The notes under the pieces: generated by a model
What the model was told of the DNA's origin: nothing
Database searches by the model: none
What the model saw: the letters and a program-made list of their open reading frames with translations, nothing else
Shown: piece after piece, positions 23,563 to 32,223 of the stretch
Position numbering within the stretch: the stretch's first letter is position 1
How the letters are laid out: the number at the start of each line of letters is the position of its first letter
From: a virus
Reading direction: 5' to 3' (one strand)
IMG/VR virus record: IMGVR_UViG_3300010883_000045
Location: 1 to 51,970 of that record
Length of the DNA stretch: 51,970 bases
Position numbers and translations under genes: made by a program

Positions 23563-25754
23563 TTAGGGAATACCTCTTCGTATTTATTGGGGCCTTTAAC
23601 TAAAAACCACTTGCCATTGAAAAGGAAAGTCTGGCCCTTCTTTATTTTCAAAACATTGTCTGGCACGTACCAATCCTTATTGCTTGCGTAATCCATTTGC
23701 TCCCCTGTTTCTGGGTCGATTTCGGCAGCAACTGTACGGGTTTTGTCGCCGTCTTTTGTTCGGAGAAGCACGTTTTCGTATGTCGCCCCACTGTCTCCTA
23801 TGTATCGCTCGCCGGGCGGGATATCAGGCCAACGGCGGTCGCCTATCGGCCGTGCCTTCTTCATCCATGTTGGTACGCCGGCCTTCGCCGCTTGCTCCTT
23901 TGCCCTACGCTCAGCGGCGGAGGTCGGCACGGCTGTCGGCACTTCCGCCTGCTCCGGCACTTCCGCCTGCGGTTGTCGCCGGCCACGCTTCGGCCTTCCC
24001 CCGCGGGCACTGCCAGAAGGAGATGGCTTCGCCGCCTGCTCCGGCACCGCATCCTTCATCACCCACTCCCCATCGGCGTTCTTGACTGGTGGTCCGTTAG
24101 GCCAGGTCTGGCCGAACGGCCAGTTCGGCTGCGGCCAATCCTCTGGATCTAAAAGTGGATACATGACGGAGTTCATGTAGTCCGAGCCCTCTGTAGCCTG
24201 CGAGCGGGGGCCTTCTTCCGGCGGTGCCTGCTCTTGTTGTTCCCCGCGTTCTCTATTAAGTTGTTCCCAGATTACCGACTCATCAACGTCTCTCCACTCC
24301 GGCCGACTTTGCCTTAGTTCTTCCAGGTAAGAATACTTTTCTTGCTCCGCCTGGGTTGGCTGGGCGTTTGATGCCGGCCCTTCCGCTGGTATCGGCCCTT
24401 CCGCTGGTATCGGCGCTTGATCTTGCTGCATCTGCTCAACGGGCGTCGGCTGATTCTCTGGCAGCGGCTGCTGCGGAGGCTGAGATTGCTCCTGCTCCTG
24501 CTGCGGAGGTTGCTGCTGCGGAGGCTGCTGCTGCGGAGGTTGCTGCTGCGGAGGCTGCTGCTGCTGCGGAGGCTGCTCCTGCTTCTGCCGGGTGCGTTCG
24601 GCTTCCTCCTGTTGTTCGTATGCCGCCAGTTCCTCTTCATACCTGATAGTTTCCGCTACTATCTCCTCGACCGGGGGCTCATGGCCGGGGCCGTAAAGAT
24701 CACCGGCCATGAGCCTTGCCTTCGACGCTTTGTGCCGCTTGGCGGGCGTGGAGGCGGTCGCTATATCACGCGCATGCTCCCGGTCCAATCCTTCCTTGAG
24801 CACGGCGGCTTTGGCATCCAGGTCAGGGCGAGGGCGTGGCACAAATTCATAAGTGTAGCTGCCATCCTCCTCCTTCTTGCGATGGATCCAACCGTGGTCG
24901 CCGCTCGGCGTGTAACTCTCTGCAAATCCCGCATCCGGCGTTGGCGGCTGCTGGAGGTGTTGATTGGGGATGTCCTGCTCAGCTGCATTTTCCAGGACGG
25001 GACCCATGGCGTCGATGAATGGAGCGGGTCGCAACTCCGAGCCGTACTGGCCTTGGATCCCTTTGATCTCCGCGATCTTCGCATTGGCTTTCGCCTGGCC
25101 GGAAGGGCTCAGGTTCGGCAGGGATTCTTCCAGGTCAGCGATGACAGCGTCTGCGTTCGCGTTCATCTTGTCTGCGGCCTTGCTTTCCCAGTCGCGGTTC
25201 CATACCTCCTCCCCTCGGCGAAAGGCGCTTTCTTCCTGTCCCTCCACAATATCCGCGGCTTGGTCTTTTAGGTCAAAGTCATGCTGTCGGCCCTGCTCTA
25301 CTATTAAACGATTTTCTTGTATTTCCTGATTAATTTCCTCTTTGCGATCTGCACGGGCCTGCTGGGCCGCCTCTTGGGTTGCCTGTTGTTTGCTTTGGTT
25401 CTGCTGGAAGTCTAGGTCGAACTGTCGCTGCGACTCGCCCAGTCTTACATAGAACTCGTCCTGGCGTTGCAAATAGGTGAGATCGCGCCACCGCTGGGTT
25501 TCACCCAATGACGTATCGTACTGACGCTGCTTTTCGTCGAATGACGTATCATACTGGCGCTGGCCTTCACCAAACGTCATATCATACTGTCGCTGATTTT
25601 CGCCAAGCGTGCGGCCAAACTGGTCTACCTGGTGGGCGACCTTCTCCTCTTGTAAGTTAAACTTGTCTTGCTCCTGCAGGAAGCGACCACGGCCCGCTTC
25701 CTTAGCAACCAAGCCGGGGAGATTGTAGTTCTGGTAACTTACATTGATGGCCAT
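23559..25754 (-). CDS. Low-complexity virion protein with hendecad coiled-coil and PQ repeats
   Basis: 731 residues. Residues about 50-115 carry six near-11-residue repeats of the form G-E-x-Q-R-Q-Y-D-x-x-F (GENQRQYDMTF, GEGQRQYDTSF, DEKQRQYDTSL and others), a pattern of right-handed coiled coils seen in phage structural proteins. A long helical region follows, then a Pro/Gln tract (PPQQQ repeated about five times, near residues 420-450) and a second Pro/Glu-rich tract. The last about 90 residues look folded: WPDIPPGERYIGDSGATYEN, then beta strands ending FLFNGKWFLVKGPNKYEE. It is coupled to the giant protein. It is probably an internal virion or ejection-channel protein. There is no enzymatic motif, and the ribosome site is weak. 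Confidence 0.75.
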   Translation of the reverse strand: MAINVSYQNYNLPGLVAKEAGRGRFLQEQDKFNLQEEKVAHQVDQFGRTLGENQRQYDMTFGEGQRQYDTSFDEKQRQYDTSLGETQRWRDLTYLQRQDEFYVRLGESQRQFDLDFQQNQSKQQATQEAAQQARADRKEEINQEIQENRLIVEQGRQHDFDLKDQAADIVEGQEESAFRRGEEVWNRDWESKAADKMNANADAVIADLEESLPNLSPSGQAKANAKIAEIKGIQGQYGSELRPAPFIDAMGPVLENAAEQDIPNQHLQQPPTPDAGFAESYTPSGDHGWIHRKKEEDGSYTYEFVPRPRPDLDAKAAVLKEGLDREHARDIATASTPAKRHKASKARLMAGDLYGPGHEPPVEEIVAETIRYEEELAAYEQQEEAERTRQKQEQPPQQQQPPQQQPPQQQPPQQQPPQQEQEQSQPPQQPLPENQPTPVEQMQQDQAPIPAEGPIPAEGPASNAQPTQAEQEKYSYLEELRQSRPEWRDVDESVIWEQLNRERGEQQEQAPPEEGPRSQATEGSDYMNSVMYPLLDPEDWPQPNWPFGQTWPNGPPVKNADGEWVMKDAVPEQAAKPSPSGSARGGRPKRGRRQPQAEVPEQAEVPTAVPTSAAERRAKEQAAKAGVPTWMKKARPIGDRRWPDIPPGERYIGDSGATYENVLLRTKDGDKTRTVAAEIDPETGEQMDYASNKDWYVPDNVLKIKKGQTFLFNGKWFLVKGPNKYEEVFPK

Positions 25755-25808
25755 TGAAATCTACTACCCATGTGTTCTGGCTTAACTACCGCAATCCCAT
25801 TGCATTGC

Positions 25809-27155
25809 CTAAACGAGGCCGGGCCGCTGCCCCATCATTGCCTGCCCCGTCATTTGGTAGGGTATATCACGTTGCCTCCCGGCCCAGGGCCGGTCCAGGT
25901 GGACAGGACCACTTGGGTCCTGGAAGTCCCAGTCTATGCCGGATGTGATTCTGTCTCGCTTTTTCTGAAGTTTCTTCTTGTATAAATCACGCTTTCTCAT
26001 GTGGTCTTGCATCTCATGTTGTCGTTTTAGATCTTCCTTGCTTGATTGTTTGTATGGTTTTAAGGGTTGGTAAGGCTTGGTTGAAACTCCATGATAATCA
26101 TTTTGGCGCTTCTTTCTTTCCCAAGATTCCCGCCGCTGGGCTTCTTGTCGCCGGTGCTTCCCTTCCAGATTAGCGTCTCTTCCTTTGTATTTTTGGGCCA
26201 TCGCTAAGTCTTGCCGGTCCCAATTTTGCTGCATGTTGTAATCCTCCTGGTCCATTGCAGCTATATAGCCTTCCAGGTCGCCGTACTTTTGCCTCACTTC
26301 CCTGAAACCTTGTTGTTTATAGCTTTCTTGTTTGTACTTGGCCGCTTGGGCCTGCTGGGCCACCTTGGCTTCGTGACGCCTTGCTGTCTCTTCCCGCCCG
26401 CTCGCCTTCCTCTCCTTCTCATACTTGCGCACGCGGATGTCCGCGTCTTGCTGGGTCTCGCCTTCGAGAGGCTGACGCCGCCTCTCTTCGCCTACCGCCG
26501 CTGGGTCATAGGGGTCTAAACTACCGTCTGACGGTTGGCCACCGTAGTTAAGCTGCCACTCCTCGTCCATTCGGTCCTGGCGAGCCTTGTTTTCCAACAT
26601 GCGGGATCTCTTGTCCAACATCGCTTGAGGGTAGGGGCTTCCCGCGGCAGCTCCGCCAAGCCCACCCTGGGTTAGGAATCGCTGTATTCCGTTTTGTTGA
26701 CTGGAATCCCCTTGCGGGCCAGAGGCATACATTTCCTCGGATGCCGGGCGCTGAAGGCCGCCTACCTGATCGCCCATTTGGCCGGGAAGACTTTGATTCG
26801 GCTGTATTCCGTTTTGTTGACTAGAATCCCCTTGCGGGCCAGAAGCATACATTCCCCCGGATGCCGGGCGCTGAAGGCCGACTACCTGATCGCCCATTTG
26901 GCCGGGAAGACTTTGGTTCGGCTGTATTCCGTTCGTCCCAAGGGGCTTGTTTATGCCTTGGTTTAGCCGCTGACCAGCGAAGCCAAGGTTCGCACCTGCC
27001 TGATCTTGCTGCTGCTGGCCGAACTGCTGCTGCTGCTGGCCGGGCTGCTGCTGCTGGCCGGGCTGCTGCCAGTTGCGCTGCGAATCATAAGGGTTCGTCG
27101 GCGCGGGAGTGCCCGTAAGACCAGTCGGCAGTTTGTTTTGATTGTATTGGTACAT
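25809..27155 (-). CDS. Gln/Gly-rich virion protein with tandem 40-residue duplication
   Basis: 448 residues. The N-terminal 50 residues are Gln-rich (QQPGQQQQPGQQQQQFGQQQ). Two consecutive 40-residue units follow, each starting NGIQPNQSLPGQMGDQV and ending ASGPQGDSSQQ, with a partial third start. The second half is highly charged and helical (EKERKASGREETARRHEAKV, RRESWERKKRQND), a likely coiled coil, and ends with a Gly/Pro/Arg tail. It sits between two other low-complexity virion genes upstream of the giant protein. No enzymatic motif. It is probably an internal core or tail-associated structural protein, and function is not recognised. Confidence 0.7.
   Translation of the reverse strand: MYQYNQNKLPTGLTGTPAPTNPYDSQRNWQQPGQQQQPGQQQQQFGQQQQDQAGANLGFAGQRLNQGINKPLGTNGIQPNQSLPGQMGDQVVGLQRPASGGMYASGPQGDSSQQNGIQPNQSLPGQMGDQVGGLQRPASEEMYASGPQGDSSQQNGIQRFLTQGGLGGAAAGSPYPQAMLDKRSRMLENKARQDRMDEEWQLNYGGQPSDGSLDPYDPAAVGEERRRQPLEGETQQDADIRVRKYEKERKASGREETARRHEAKVAQQAQAAKYKQESYKQQGFREVRQKYGDLEGYIAAMDQEDYNMQQNWDRQDLAMAQKYKGRDANLEGKHRRQEAQRRESWERKKRQNDYHGVSTKPYQPLKPYKQSSKEDLKRQHEMQDHMRKRDLYKKKLQKKRDRITSGIDWDFQDPSGPVHLDRPWAGRQRDIPYQMTGQAMMGQRPGLV
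26681..26920. repeat. Two tandem 120-bp units (26681-26800, 26801-26920)
   Basis: Both units begin GCTGTATTCCGTTTTGTTGA and differ at six of 120 positions, two of them in one stretch that changes GG to EE in the protein. A third partial unit begins at 26921 (GCTGTATTCCGTT). The repeat is coding and in frame (40 codons), so copy number can change without a frameshift. Confidence 0.92.
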
Positions 27156-27211
27156 GGTATTTCTTTCTTGCTTTTAACTATCAACTAACCCACCAGGCAG
27201 GCCCCCCTCAT

Positions 27212-28744
27212 CTAAACGAAGCCACCAGGCTTGCCCCCCCATCTATCAGGTTTGTAAAGCCGTTTCCCCTCCTTAACACGACTCTCGGGATGGTCATACC
27301 TTGGCGTGTAAAAGTAACCATATTCATCGGGCACCCTCTCGCCACCTGTTGACCATGGATTCTGGGTCTGGGCGTTCGAGACAATGCCCGGCCGGCCTTG
27401 ACCTGCGTTCTGCATGCCGCCTAAGAACTGATCCATCTGCTGTACTTGGTTCCCGCCCACGAATATCGGACTAAGATCCTGCTTGCCCCACTTCCTCGCT
27501 ACCCCCCAGGGGGTATTTATTGGCTGCTGTTGAGTGGGCCGAGTTACCTGGCCTGGCTGCAACGCGGAATAGCTGCTCGGCGGCACGCCCGGTCGAGACT
27601 TGCCGCCGGCCGGGGGTCGAGACTTGCCGCCGGCCATGATGGCCTTGAGCGCCGCGGAAGAACCCGTGTAAGGAACTCCCGGCGGGGCTGGCTGCGGTGT
27701 TTGACCTGGCTGGCCGGGTTTCTGATTGGCCAAGCGATCAAACCCTTGACCTTCATTGCCTAGCCCGAATTTCTCAGCCAGTTGAGCAAACGAAGCGTAA
27801 TCCGGCGGAATATCGTTCCGCTCCTTAATGAAGTTCACTAAGTTGCCCGTCATTTGCATATCGTACTTCGCCGAGCGATCGTCTACCTGCTCAGAGATTC
27901 GCTGTGTCTCCCTGGCCGTGTCTCTTGCGTTGCGGCCTGCAAAAGCAGGGATCACCGACGAACCGCCCAACCCTTTCGCTGACAGGCTGGCCTTGTTTGT
28001 GCCAAGCGACTCTTCCATGCGTTCTTCAAGATCACCCTGGGCCGCCTCGCCCCAGTTAGCGACACGTTCCATGTTGCGATCACGGAGCGTTGTCAGCTCG
28101 CCCTTGCCTTCGTCATATCGCTCGATATTCGCGGCATTCGCCTCATCTTTCAGGCGTTCTGTTTCCTCTAAGAAGTCAGCGAATAAGTCGCCGCTTTGGT
28201 CGTCTTTTTCGTAGATATCCCCTGATGGTGCATACTGCTGACGCTGGCCATATCCCTGGCCGGCATCGGCCATCTGCTGCAGGTAATCGCCTGCGCCTAC
28301 GCCTGCGCCGGCAGTGGCTGGCGGTTGGTAGCCGTCAGATTGCGGGCGAATCATGCCTTGGCGGCCCGGCGCTTGCTGGGGGAATTTAGCGTAGTACCGC
28401 TCCTTGCTGTAAGGGTTGCCGCCTATGGACTCAACGTACTGATCCCATTTGGCAGGGCTGATCGACTGCCCGTACTTCATAGGCACCGCCCCGCCGTGGT
28501 ATTTCTTGTTGAACTCTTTATCGAAGAGTTTCTGCCCGCCAGCCCTCTGGGCCCATAGGCCAAGTGGAGACCGACTGAACCGATGCCTGTTCTGCGATTC
28601 TGCATGGTCGGCAGCGCCACCACCCCCGCCGGAGAGGGTGGAGCCTACGCCTAGCTCATGCTCTCTATTAGCTTTTTGGTAGTCGTTCCAGTTCCGTTCC
28701 GCTAATATCCGTCTGTGCTCTGTTGGCATATCCTGTAAAGCCAT
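27212..28744 (-). CDS. Virion protein with long central helical region
   Basis: 510 residues, TAGGAG upstream of the ATG. The N-terminal about 170 residues are Gly/Gln/Tyr-rich and disordered. Residues about 180-330 are predicted helical and charged (FADFLEETERLKDEANAANI, RDRNMERVANWGEAAQGDLE, then a Gly-rich turn LSAKGLGGSSVIPAFAGRNA). This is a recurrent pattern in internal virion proteins of short-tailed phages. The C-terminal third is Pro/Gly/Gln-rich with a repeated GGKSRP. The location upstream of two similar low-complexity genes and the giant protein suggests part of an ejectosome. This is inferred; no family name is assigned. Confidence 0.7.
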   Translation of the reverse strand: MALQDMPTEHRRILAERNWNDYQKANREHELGVGSTLSGGGGGAADHAESQNRHRFSRSPLGLWAQRAGGQKLFDKEFNKKYHGGAVPMKYGQSISPAKWDQYVESIGGNPYSKERYYAKFPQQAPGRQGMIRPQSDGYQPPATAGAGVGAGDYLQQMADAGQGYGQRQQYAPSGDIYEKDDQSGDLFADFLEETERLKDEANAANIERYDEGKGELTTLRDRNMERVANWGEAAQGDLEERMEESLGTNKASLSAKGLGGSSVIPAFAGRNARDTARETQRISEQVDDRSAKYDMQMTGNLVNFIKERNDIPPDYASFAQLAEKFGLGNEGQGFDRLANQKPGQPGQTPQPAPPGVPYTGSSAALKAIMAGGKSRPPAGGKSRPGVPPSSYSALQPGQVTRPTQQQPINTPWGVARKWGKQDLSPIFVGGNQVQQMDQFLGGMQNAGQGRPGIVSNAQTQNPWSTGGERVPDEYGYFYTPRYDHPESRVKEGKRLYKPDRWGGKPGGFV

Positions 28745-28754
28745 GATTTATCTC

Positions 28755-28967
28755 CTACCAAATTTCGCCATTATCGTACTGGACATCTAACCCGAGTCGC
28801 CTAGCTAGGGCATGCAGCCATCGGCAGCGATTGATCTTCCTTCGTAAGCCTCCGCAGTAACATCCCTTGAACCCCATCCACTGATACCATCGCTCTGCTT
28901 TGTCCTCAGTGATTCCTCGCCCGGCTAACCAATCACGCAATACATCACCTAAGCCGGGAGATCGCAT
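28755..28967 (-). CDS. Small Cys-containing protein (70 aa)
   Basis: The ATG at 28967 overlaps the preceding stop (TGATG), and a GTG one codon earlier is possible. MRSPGLGDVLRDWLAGRGIT is followed by GFKGCYCGGLRRKINRCRWL. It resembles a recurring family of very small phage proteins with a 'GLGD...GI...C-x-C...RR..LN' pattern, often next to tail genes, possibly metal-binding. The tail LGLDVQYDNGEIW is polar. Function unknown. Confidence 0.65.
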   Translation of the reverse strand: MRSPGLGDVLRDWLAGRGITEDKAERWYQWMGFKGCYCGGLRRKINRCRWLHALARRLGLDVQYDNGEIW

Positions 28968-29326
28968 CACACCGTTGCTACTTCCTCCGACAAGAGCAAG
29001 TAAGCAGTGGCAATGTCTGTGTTGCCCATGCTAGTCGATGCCGAAACTATGAACTTGGCTGTCTGTGTTCCCTGAATACTTGTCGTCGGGGCATAACGCC
29101 ATTCAACCGCTCGGGCGATCGCTGCTGTGAGTGCCCCGTCTACCAAAGCGGTTGCATTGAAAGCCACTGCGGTAATGTCCGCACTAACGTCGATTGTGTT
29201 CACCGTGCCAGTGACCGTAGGAGTGCCTGTTATCAACTCGCCAAGTCTCAGCCTGTTTTCGAACGAGACAAAGAATACCTGGGAGCTTCCGGGTGAAGCA
29301 ATTTGTCCTAAGTAAGTCTGACCCAT
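28967..29326 (-). CDS. Small beta-rich virion protein (119 aa)
   Basis: MGQTYLGQIASPGSSQVFFV and onward, with alternating hydrophobic strands throughout (TVTGTVNTIDVSADITAVAF, TQTAKFIVSASTSM). This reads as an Ig-like or beta-sandwich fold. It lies in a run of small beta-rich structural genes between the tail genes and the low-complexity virion genes, so it is probably a tail or fibre component. No specific family recognised. Confidence 0.65.
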   Translation of the reverse strand: MGQTYLGQIASPGSSQVFFVSFENRLRLGELITGTPTVTGTVNTIDVSADITAVAFNATALVDGALTAAIARAVEWRYAPTTSIQGTQTAKFIVSASTSMGNTDIATAYLLLSEEVATV

Positions 29327-29349
29327 TCGAAATCCATTCCGAGCAAGAG

Positions 29350-29745
29350 CTAGCTGGAAGCAAACTCAAAAGTAATCTGGCCGGGACCCAGGGAGGCCGT
29401 GTCGTCATCTTTAATCTGAACTGGAGAACTAATGAGCGAAGATCCCAGGTAATTTCCACTCGTCAATGCGTCATAAACGACAACGTGCGTCGGCGTGCCC
29501 CAGCTGGCGGTTGCCGTGGGGAACGTAATCAATACGTTATTCTCTACCAATGCTCCATCCACTACCCAATCCGTCACGGCCACTCTCGCATAAGAGCCTC
29601 CCGAGGGCTCAGTAACATTAGTGCCCGCGGCGGTCGGTCCTGTCGTAGAAAACCCCAGGAAGAAACCAGCCGGCACCGTCCACGTAGCCAGACCAAACAT
29701 ATGCTGAGTTGCGGCAAGTCGAGTTGCAGATGCAATGCTAATCAT
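29350..29745 (-). CDS. Phage tail fibre-type structural protein, paralogue 1
   Basis: 131 residues. It matches a common phage structural family in layout: N-terminal helix (MISIASATRLAATQHMFGLA), then A-T-W-T-x-P, the PSGGSYARVAVTDW segment, ITFPTATASWGTPTHVVVYD, SGNYLGSS and a final 'G-Q-I-T-F-E' strand. Its neighbour upstream (29748-30143) has the same length and the same motifs, so the two are tandem paralogues. They are likely surface-exposed tail or fibre subunits whose divergence could broaden binding. Confidence 0.75.
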   Translation of the reverse strand: MISIASATRLAATQHMFGLATWTVPAGFFLGFSTTGPTAAGTNVTEPSGGSYARVAVTDWVVDGALVENNVLITFPTATASWGTPTHVVVYDALTSGNYLGSSLISSPVQIKDDDTASLGPGQITFEFASS

Positions 29746-29747
29746 CG

Positions 29748-30143
29748 TTATGCAATCGCTATGGTGATCTGGCCGTCTGCAAAGGAAACGACATCTGTGT
29801 TGCTTACGGTTTTTGAGACCGTCAAAGTCCCGCCAACTAGGTAATTACCGCCGGTAACTGCGTCGAATAAACCAAAGTGCGTCACGGTTCCCCAGCCGGC
29901 GGTTGCTGCGGCGAAAGTGATCGCCGTGTTACTCTCCGCCTGGCGAGCATTGCCGACAGTCATTATCCAAGCGTTGTGGTTAATCCGAGCGTAAGAGCCG
30001 CCCGTGACCTCCGTGCCCGCACCTGCATTGCCAGGGTCTGTCGTAAACAACGCCACCCAGATATTTGACGGGGCTGTCCAGGTAGCTACCTTGAGCTGAT
30101 GGGAAAGCATGTTTGTGGTAGATAGATCGCCTATGCTTGCCAT
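29748..30143 (-). CDS. Phage tail fibre-type structural protein, paralogue 2
   Basis: 131 residues, GGAG about ten bases upstream of the ATG. Same family as the following gene: NMLSHQLKVATWTAPSNIWV, ALFTTDPGNAGAGTEVTGGS, YARINHNAW, ITFAAATAGWGTVTHFGLFD, TGGNYLVGGTLTVSKTV, ending DGQITIAIA. This copy is nearer the usual family consensus (WVALFTTDPG...) than its partner. Its 5' end overlaps the upstream gene by 13 bases. Confidence 0.78.
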   Translation of the reverse strand: MASIGDLSTTNMLSHQLKVATWTAPSNIWVALFTTDPGNAGAGTEVTGGSYARINHNAWIMTVGNARQAESNTAITFAAATAGWGTVTHFGLFDAVTGGNYLVGGTLTVSKTVSNTDVVSFADGQITIAIA

Positions 30144-30448
30144 TTTGGTTGAACTCCTGTTTGCAGGGCTGGAGCGGCTACGCCCTTGCTCTGCTTGACT
30201 AGGTTCAGCGTGATTCCAACCTCCGCAACTACAGCGGCAGCCACGGTGGATGGGACAGTATCAATCAGCTTACTCAGGGTGCCGGCTGAGGCAACTGTGG
30301 AAGTGGACGCGGATCGCAGGTCTATTTCGGGCCGAGCGAGGGCTTTCGCTATGACGCCCAGTTCAGCAGCTAACTGCATTGTCAGAGTGGGCGAGGCCGC
30401 ATTAGCTGCGTAGGCCGTGGTCACTCCGGTAAGGGGTATTGCTGCCAT
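30131..30448 (-). CDS. Small Ala/Val/Thr-rich virion protein (105 aa)
   Basis: AGGA six bases upstream of the ATG. MAAIPLTGVTTAYAANAASP then helical, Ala-rich segments (LAAELGVIAKALARPEIDLR, VPSTVAAAVVAEVGITLNLV). There is no signal peptide and no motif. It is part of the tail-gene run and overlaps the next gene. Function unknown. Confidence 0.6.
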   Translation of the reverse strand: MAAIPLTGVTTAYAANAASPTLTMQLAAELGVIAKALARPEIDLRSASTSTVASAGTLSKLIDTVPSTVAAAVVAEVGITLNLVKQSKGVAAPALQTGVQPKWQA

Positions 30449-30456
30449 GGGTATTC

Positions 30457-32223
30457 CTAAGTAAGTCCGTCAGCGAGGGGGATTAAAAACTTGTACTCAT
30501 GAACGTTTACTTTATTGCCATCTAGCAACGAGACTTGAAACTGCGTGCTATTGATTTTTACCAAGCGGCGAGTTAGGTCGTCATTGAAATAATTGCAGGT
30601 ATCCTCCGTTCCCTGAATCTCAGCTTCAACTGCGGCATATTCAGACCAGCCGTTCATAGTTGCGAACGCTACCCCCCTCAGGGTACCGCCCCAGAAAGCG
30701 TACAACGCAGGTGTGAGAATCTCCAAATCCCCCGCTAATTTTGCTGTAGTAGTGAGGGTGAAGTTCTCGTGAGGGGGATCGGGGGTTAAAGCCAAGGAAT
30801 TGCCCGTTCGGCTTTCATAAAAGGTTTTCACAGTCCCGTCATAATAATGCTCCGAGGTGCCCGCCGGCAGAAATAGACTTCGGAACTTATCCCTACCGTA
30901 GGAACTTGAGTCATGCCATCCCGGAAGTGTCATGCCGTCATGATAAGGGTGACTTTCTGCCGCATCGAAATCCATGTCTACAGGTCCGTTCGCGTCTATT
31001 TGAACCTGGCTTAAAGCCGGCGAGATCGTGCCGCTAATGGGACCCGGTAGGTTCCATGTGTAATAAGAATCTTCCCCTAAAACTTCGCTACCCCCGACGC
31101 CTTGACGAAAGCTCCGTAATGCCCCGCCGAACCTGTACCACAAGTCCTCCGTCAGATCGTTGTTTGATGCAAAGGAGGAGCCGTGGGGCACACTATTGGA
31201 ACGATGGTAAACACCACGATGACCTTCTTTGCCAAACACTTGGTAGCCACTGCGCGGAGAAAAGTCGGGCTTGCCAGTCACCACGTGATAAGAGGCATCC
31301 GGCATAACTGCAACACCAGCCCCCGGCTCACCGATGCTGCCCGAGGAGGAGCCCAGGGTGTCGCCTGGCAAAATAGAACTATAACCATCCAAGGCTACAG
31401 CTTCTGTCCATTCAATGGGCACCGAACATGACCCTACCGAGGGCGGATCAGTGGAGTAATACTCGTTTTCATCGTCAATCAGCAAATCGACTGGACCTGC
31501 ACGGCTATGCAGAGTAAGGGTGCTGGCTGCACTCACAAGACTAATCCTTCCGTAGTAAGTGGGATAGCTGCTGCCCCAGTTACGGAAGTATTCAGGATCA
31601 ACAGTCTCTGTGTCGGTTATGGGATCACCCAACTCGTAAGACTCGGGATAGCTGGCCATCAGTTGGGTGTTTGTGCAGAAGAGTGTCCTCACGCCCAGGA
31701 GGTAGTGGTACGTGCCTACTTTCGAAGCCCTGTAGGGGAAGAGTGCCGACCCGTCCTCTCGCACTACAGCTATGTACGATTTCCGCAGCTGCGGATAGGG
31801 ACGAGACACGGGGAGGTAAAATATGCACAATCCGTCAGTAAGCCAATGGGGTCTTGGGAACTCAAAAGGCGGCAGGGGATCGGGGCTCAAGGAGGATTGC
31901 AGTATGGAGTACACTTCCGTTGCATCCTCAGTCGCTATCTTGAATATCCTGCCTTCAGAAGTCTGGCCTGGCCCCGTCACTATCGGCCAGTACCAGTAGG
32001 TGTGCTTAGGGGTGATTCCCCAGAACGTAGGTGATATTGTGTGGTAAGGCCCTTCTGCCTGATCGGGAAACCGGTAGATCCAATTATCGTTAGCTTCGGT
32101 GGTATCGCCCTTGAAATTGCTCCGCACTATCCGAAAACGGGTGTCCGTCTGGTCGGGAACTAACCCGACGATGACCTGGAAACCACAACACTTACAACCC
32201 CCGGGCGACCACTTAAACGCCAT
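30457..32223 (-). CDS. Large tail-associated virion protein with N-terminal Cys cluster
   Basis: 588 residues from ATG 32223, which overlaps the upstream stop (TGATG) and has GGAGGG upstream. A GTG three codons earlier is less well placed. The protein opens MAFKWSPGGCKCCGFQVIVG. This P-G-G-C-x-C-C start recurs in large tail proteins of related environmental phages, by my recollection. The rest is beta-rich with many aromatic residues (YHTISPTFWGITPKHTYWYW), as expected for a host-contacting fibre or tailspike. No enzymatic triad is obvious. Its position directly after a fibre-like gene supports a receptor-binding role. This is inferred. Confidence 0.65.
   Translation of the reverse strand: MAFKWSPGGCKCCGFQVIVGLVPDQTDTRFRIVRSNFKGDTTEANDNWIYRFPDQAEGPYHTISPTFWGITPKHTYWYWPIVTGPGQTSEGRIFKIATEDATEVYSILQSSLSPDPLPPFEFPRPHWLTDGLCIFYLPVSRPYPQLRKSYIAVVREDGSALFPYRASKVGTYHYLLGVRTLFCTNTQLMASYPESYELGDPITDTETVDPEYFRNWGSSYPTYYGRISLVSAASTLTLHSRAGPVDLLIDDENEYYSTDPPSVGSCSVPIEWTEAVALDGYSSILPGDTLGSSSGSIGEPGAGVAVMPDASYHVVTGKPDFSPRSGYQVFGKEGHRGVYHRSNSVPHGSSFASNNDLTEDLWYRFGGALRSFRQGVGGSEVLGEDSYYTWNLPGPISGTISPALSQVQIDANGPVDMDFDAAESHPYHDGMTLPGWHDSSSYGRDKFRSLFLPAGTSEHYYDGTVKTFYESRTGNSLALTPDPPHENFTLTTTAKLAGDLEILTPALYAFWGGTLRGVAFATMNGWSEYAAVEAEIQGTEDTCNYFNDDLTRRLVKINSTQFQVSLLDGNKVNVHEYKFLIPLADGLT

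Noticed and set aside
24417-25271. 284-codon rightward ORF with long Leu/Arg runs
   Set aside because: It is the exact antisense of the Pro/Gln repeats of the virion protein; CAG/CCG repeats read as Leu/Arg on the other strand. No ribosome site.
29293-29844. 183-codon rightward ORF antisense to the tail paralogues
   Set aside because: The opposite strand encodes two recognisable paralogues with good starts; this frame has no supporting motif.
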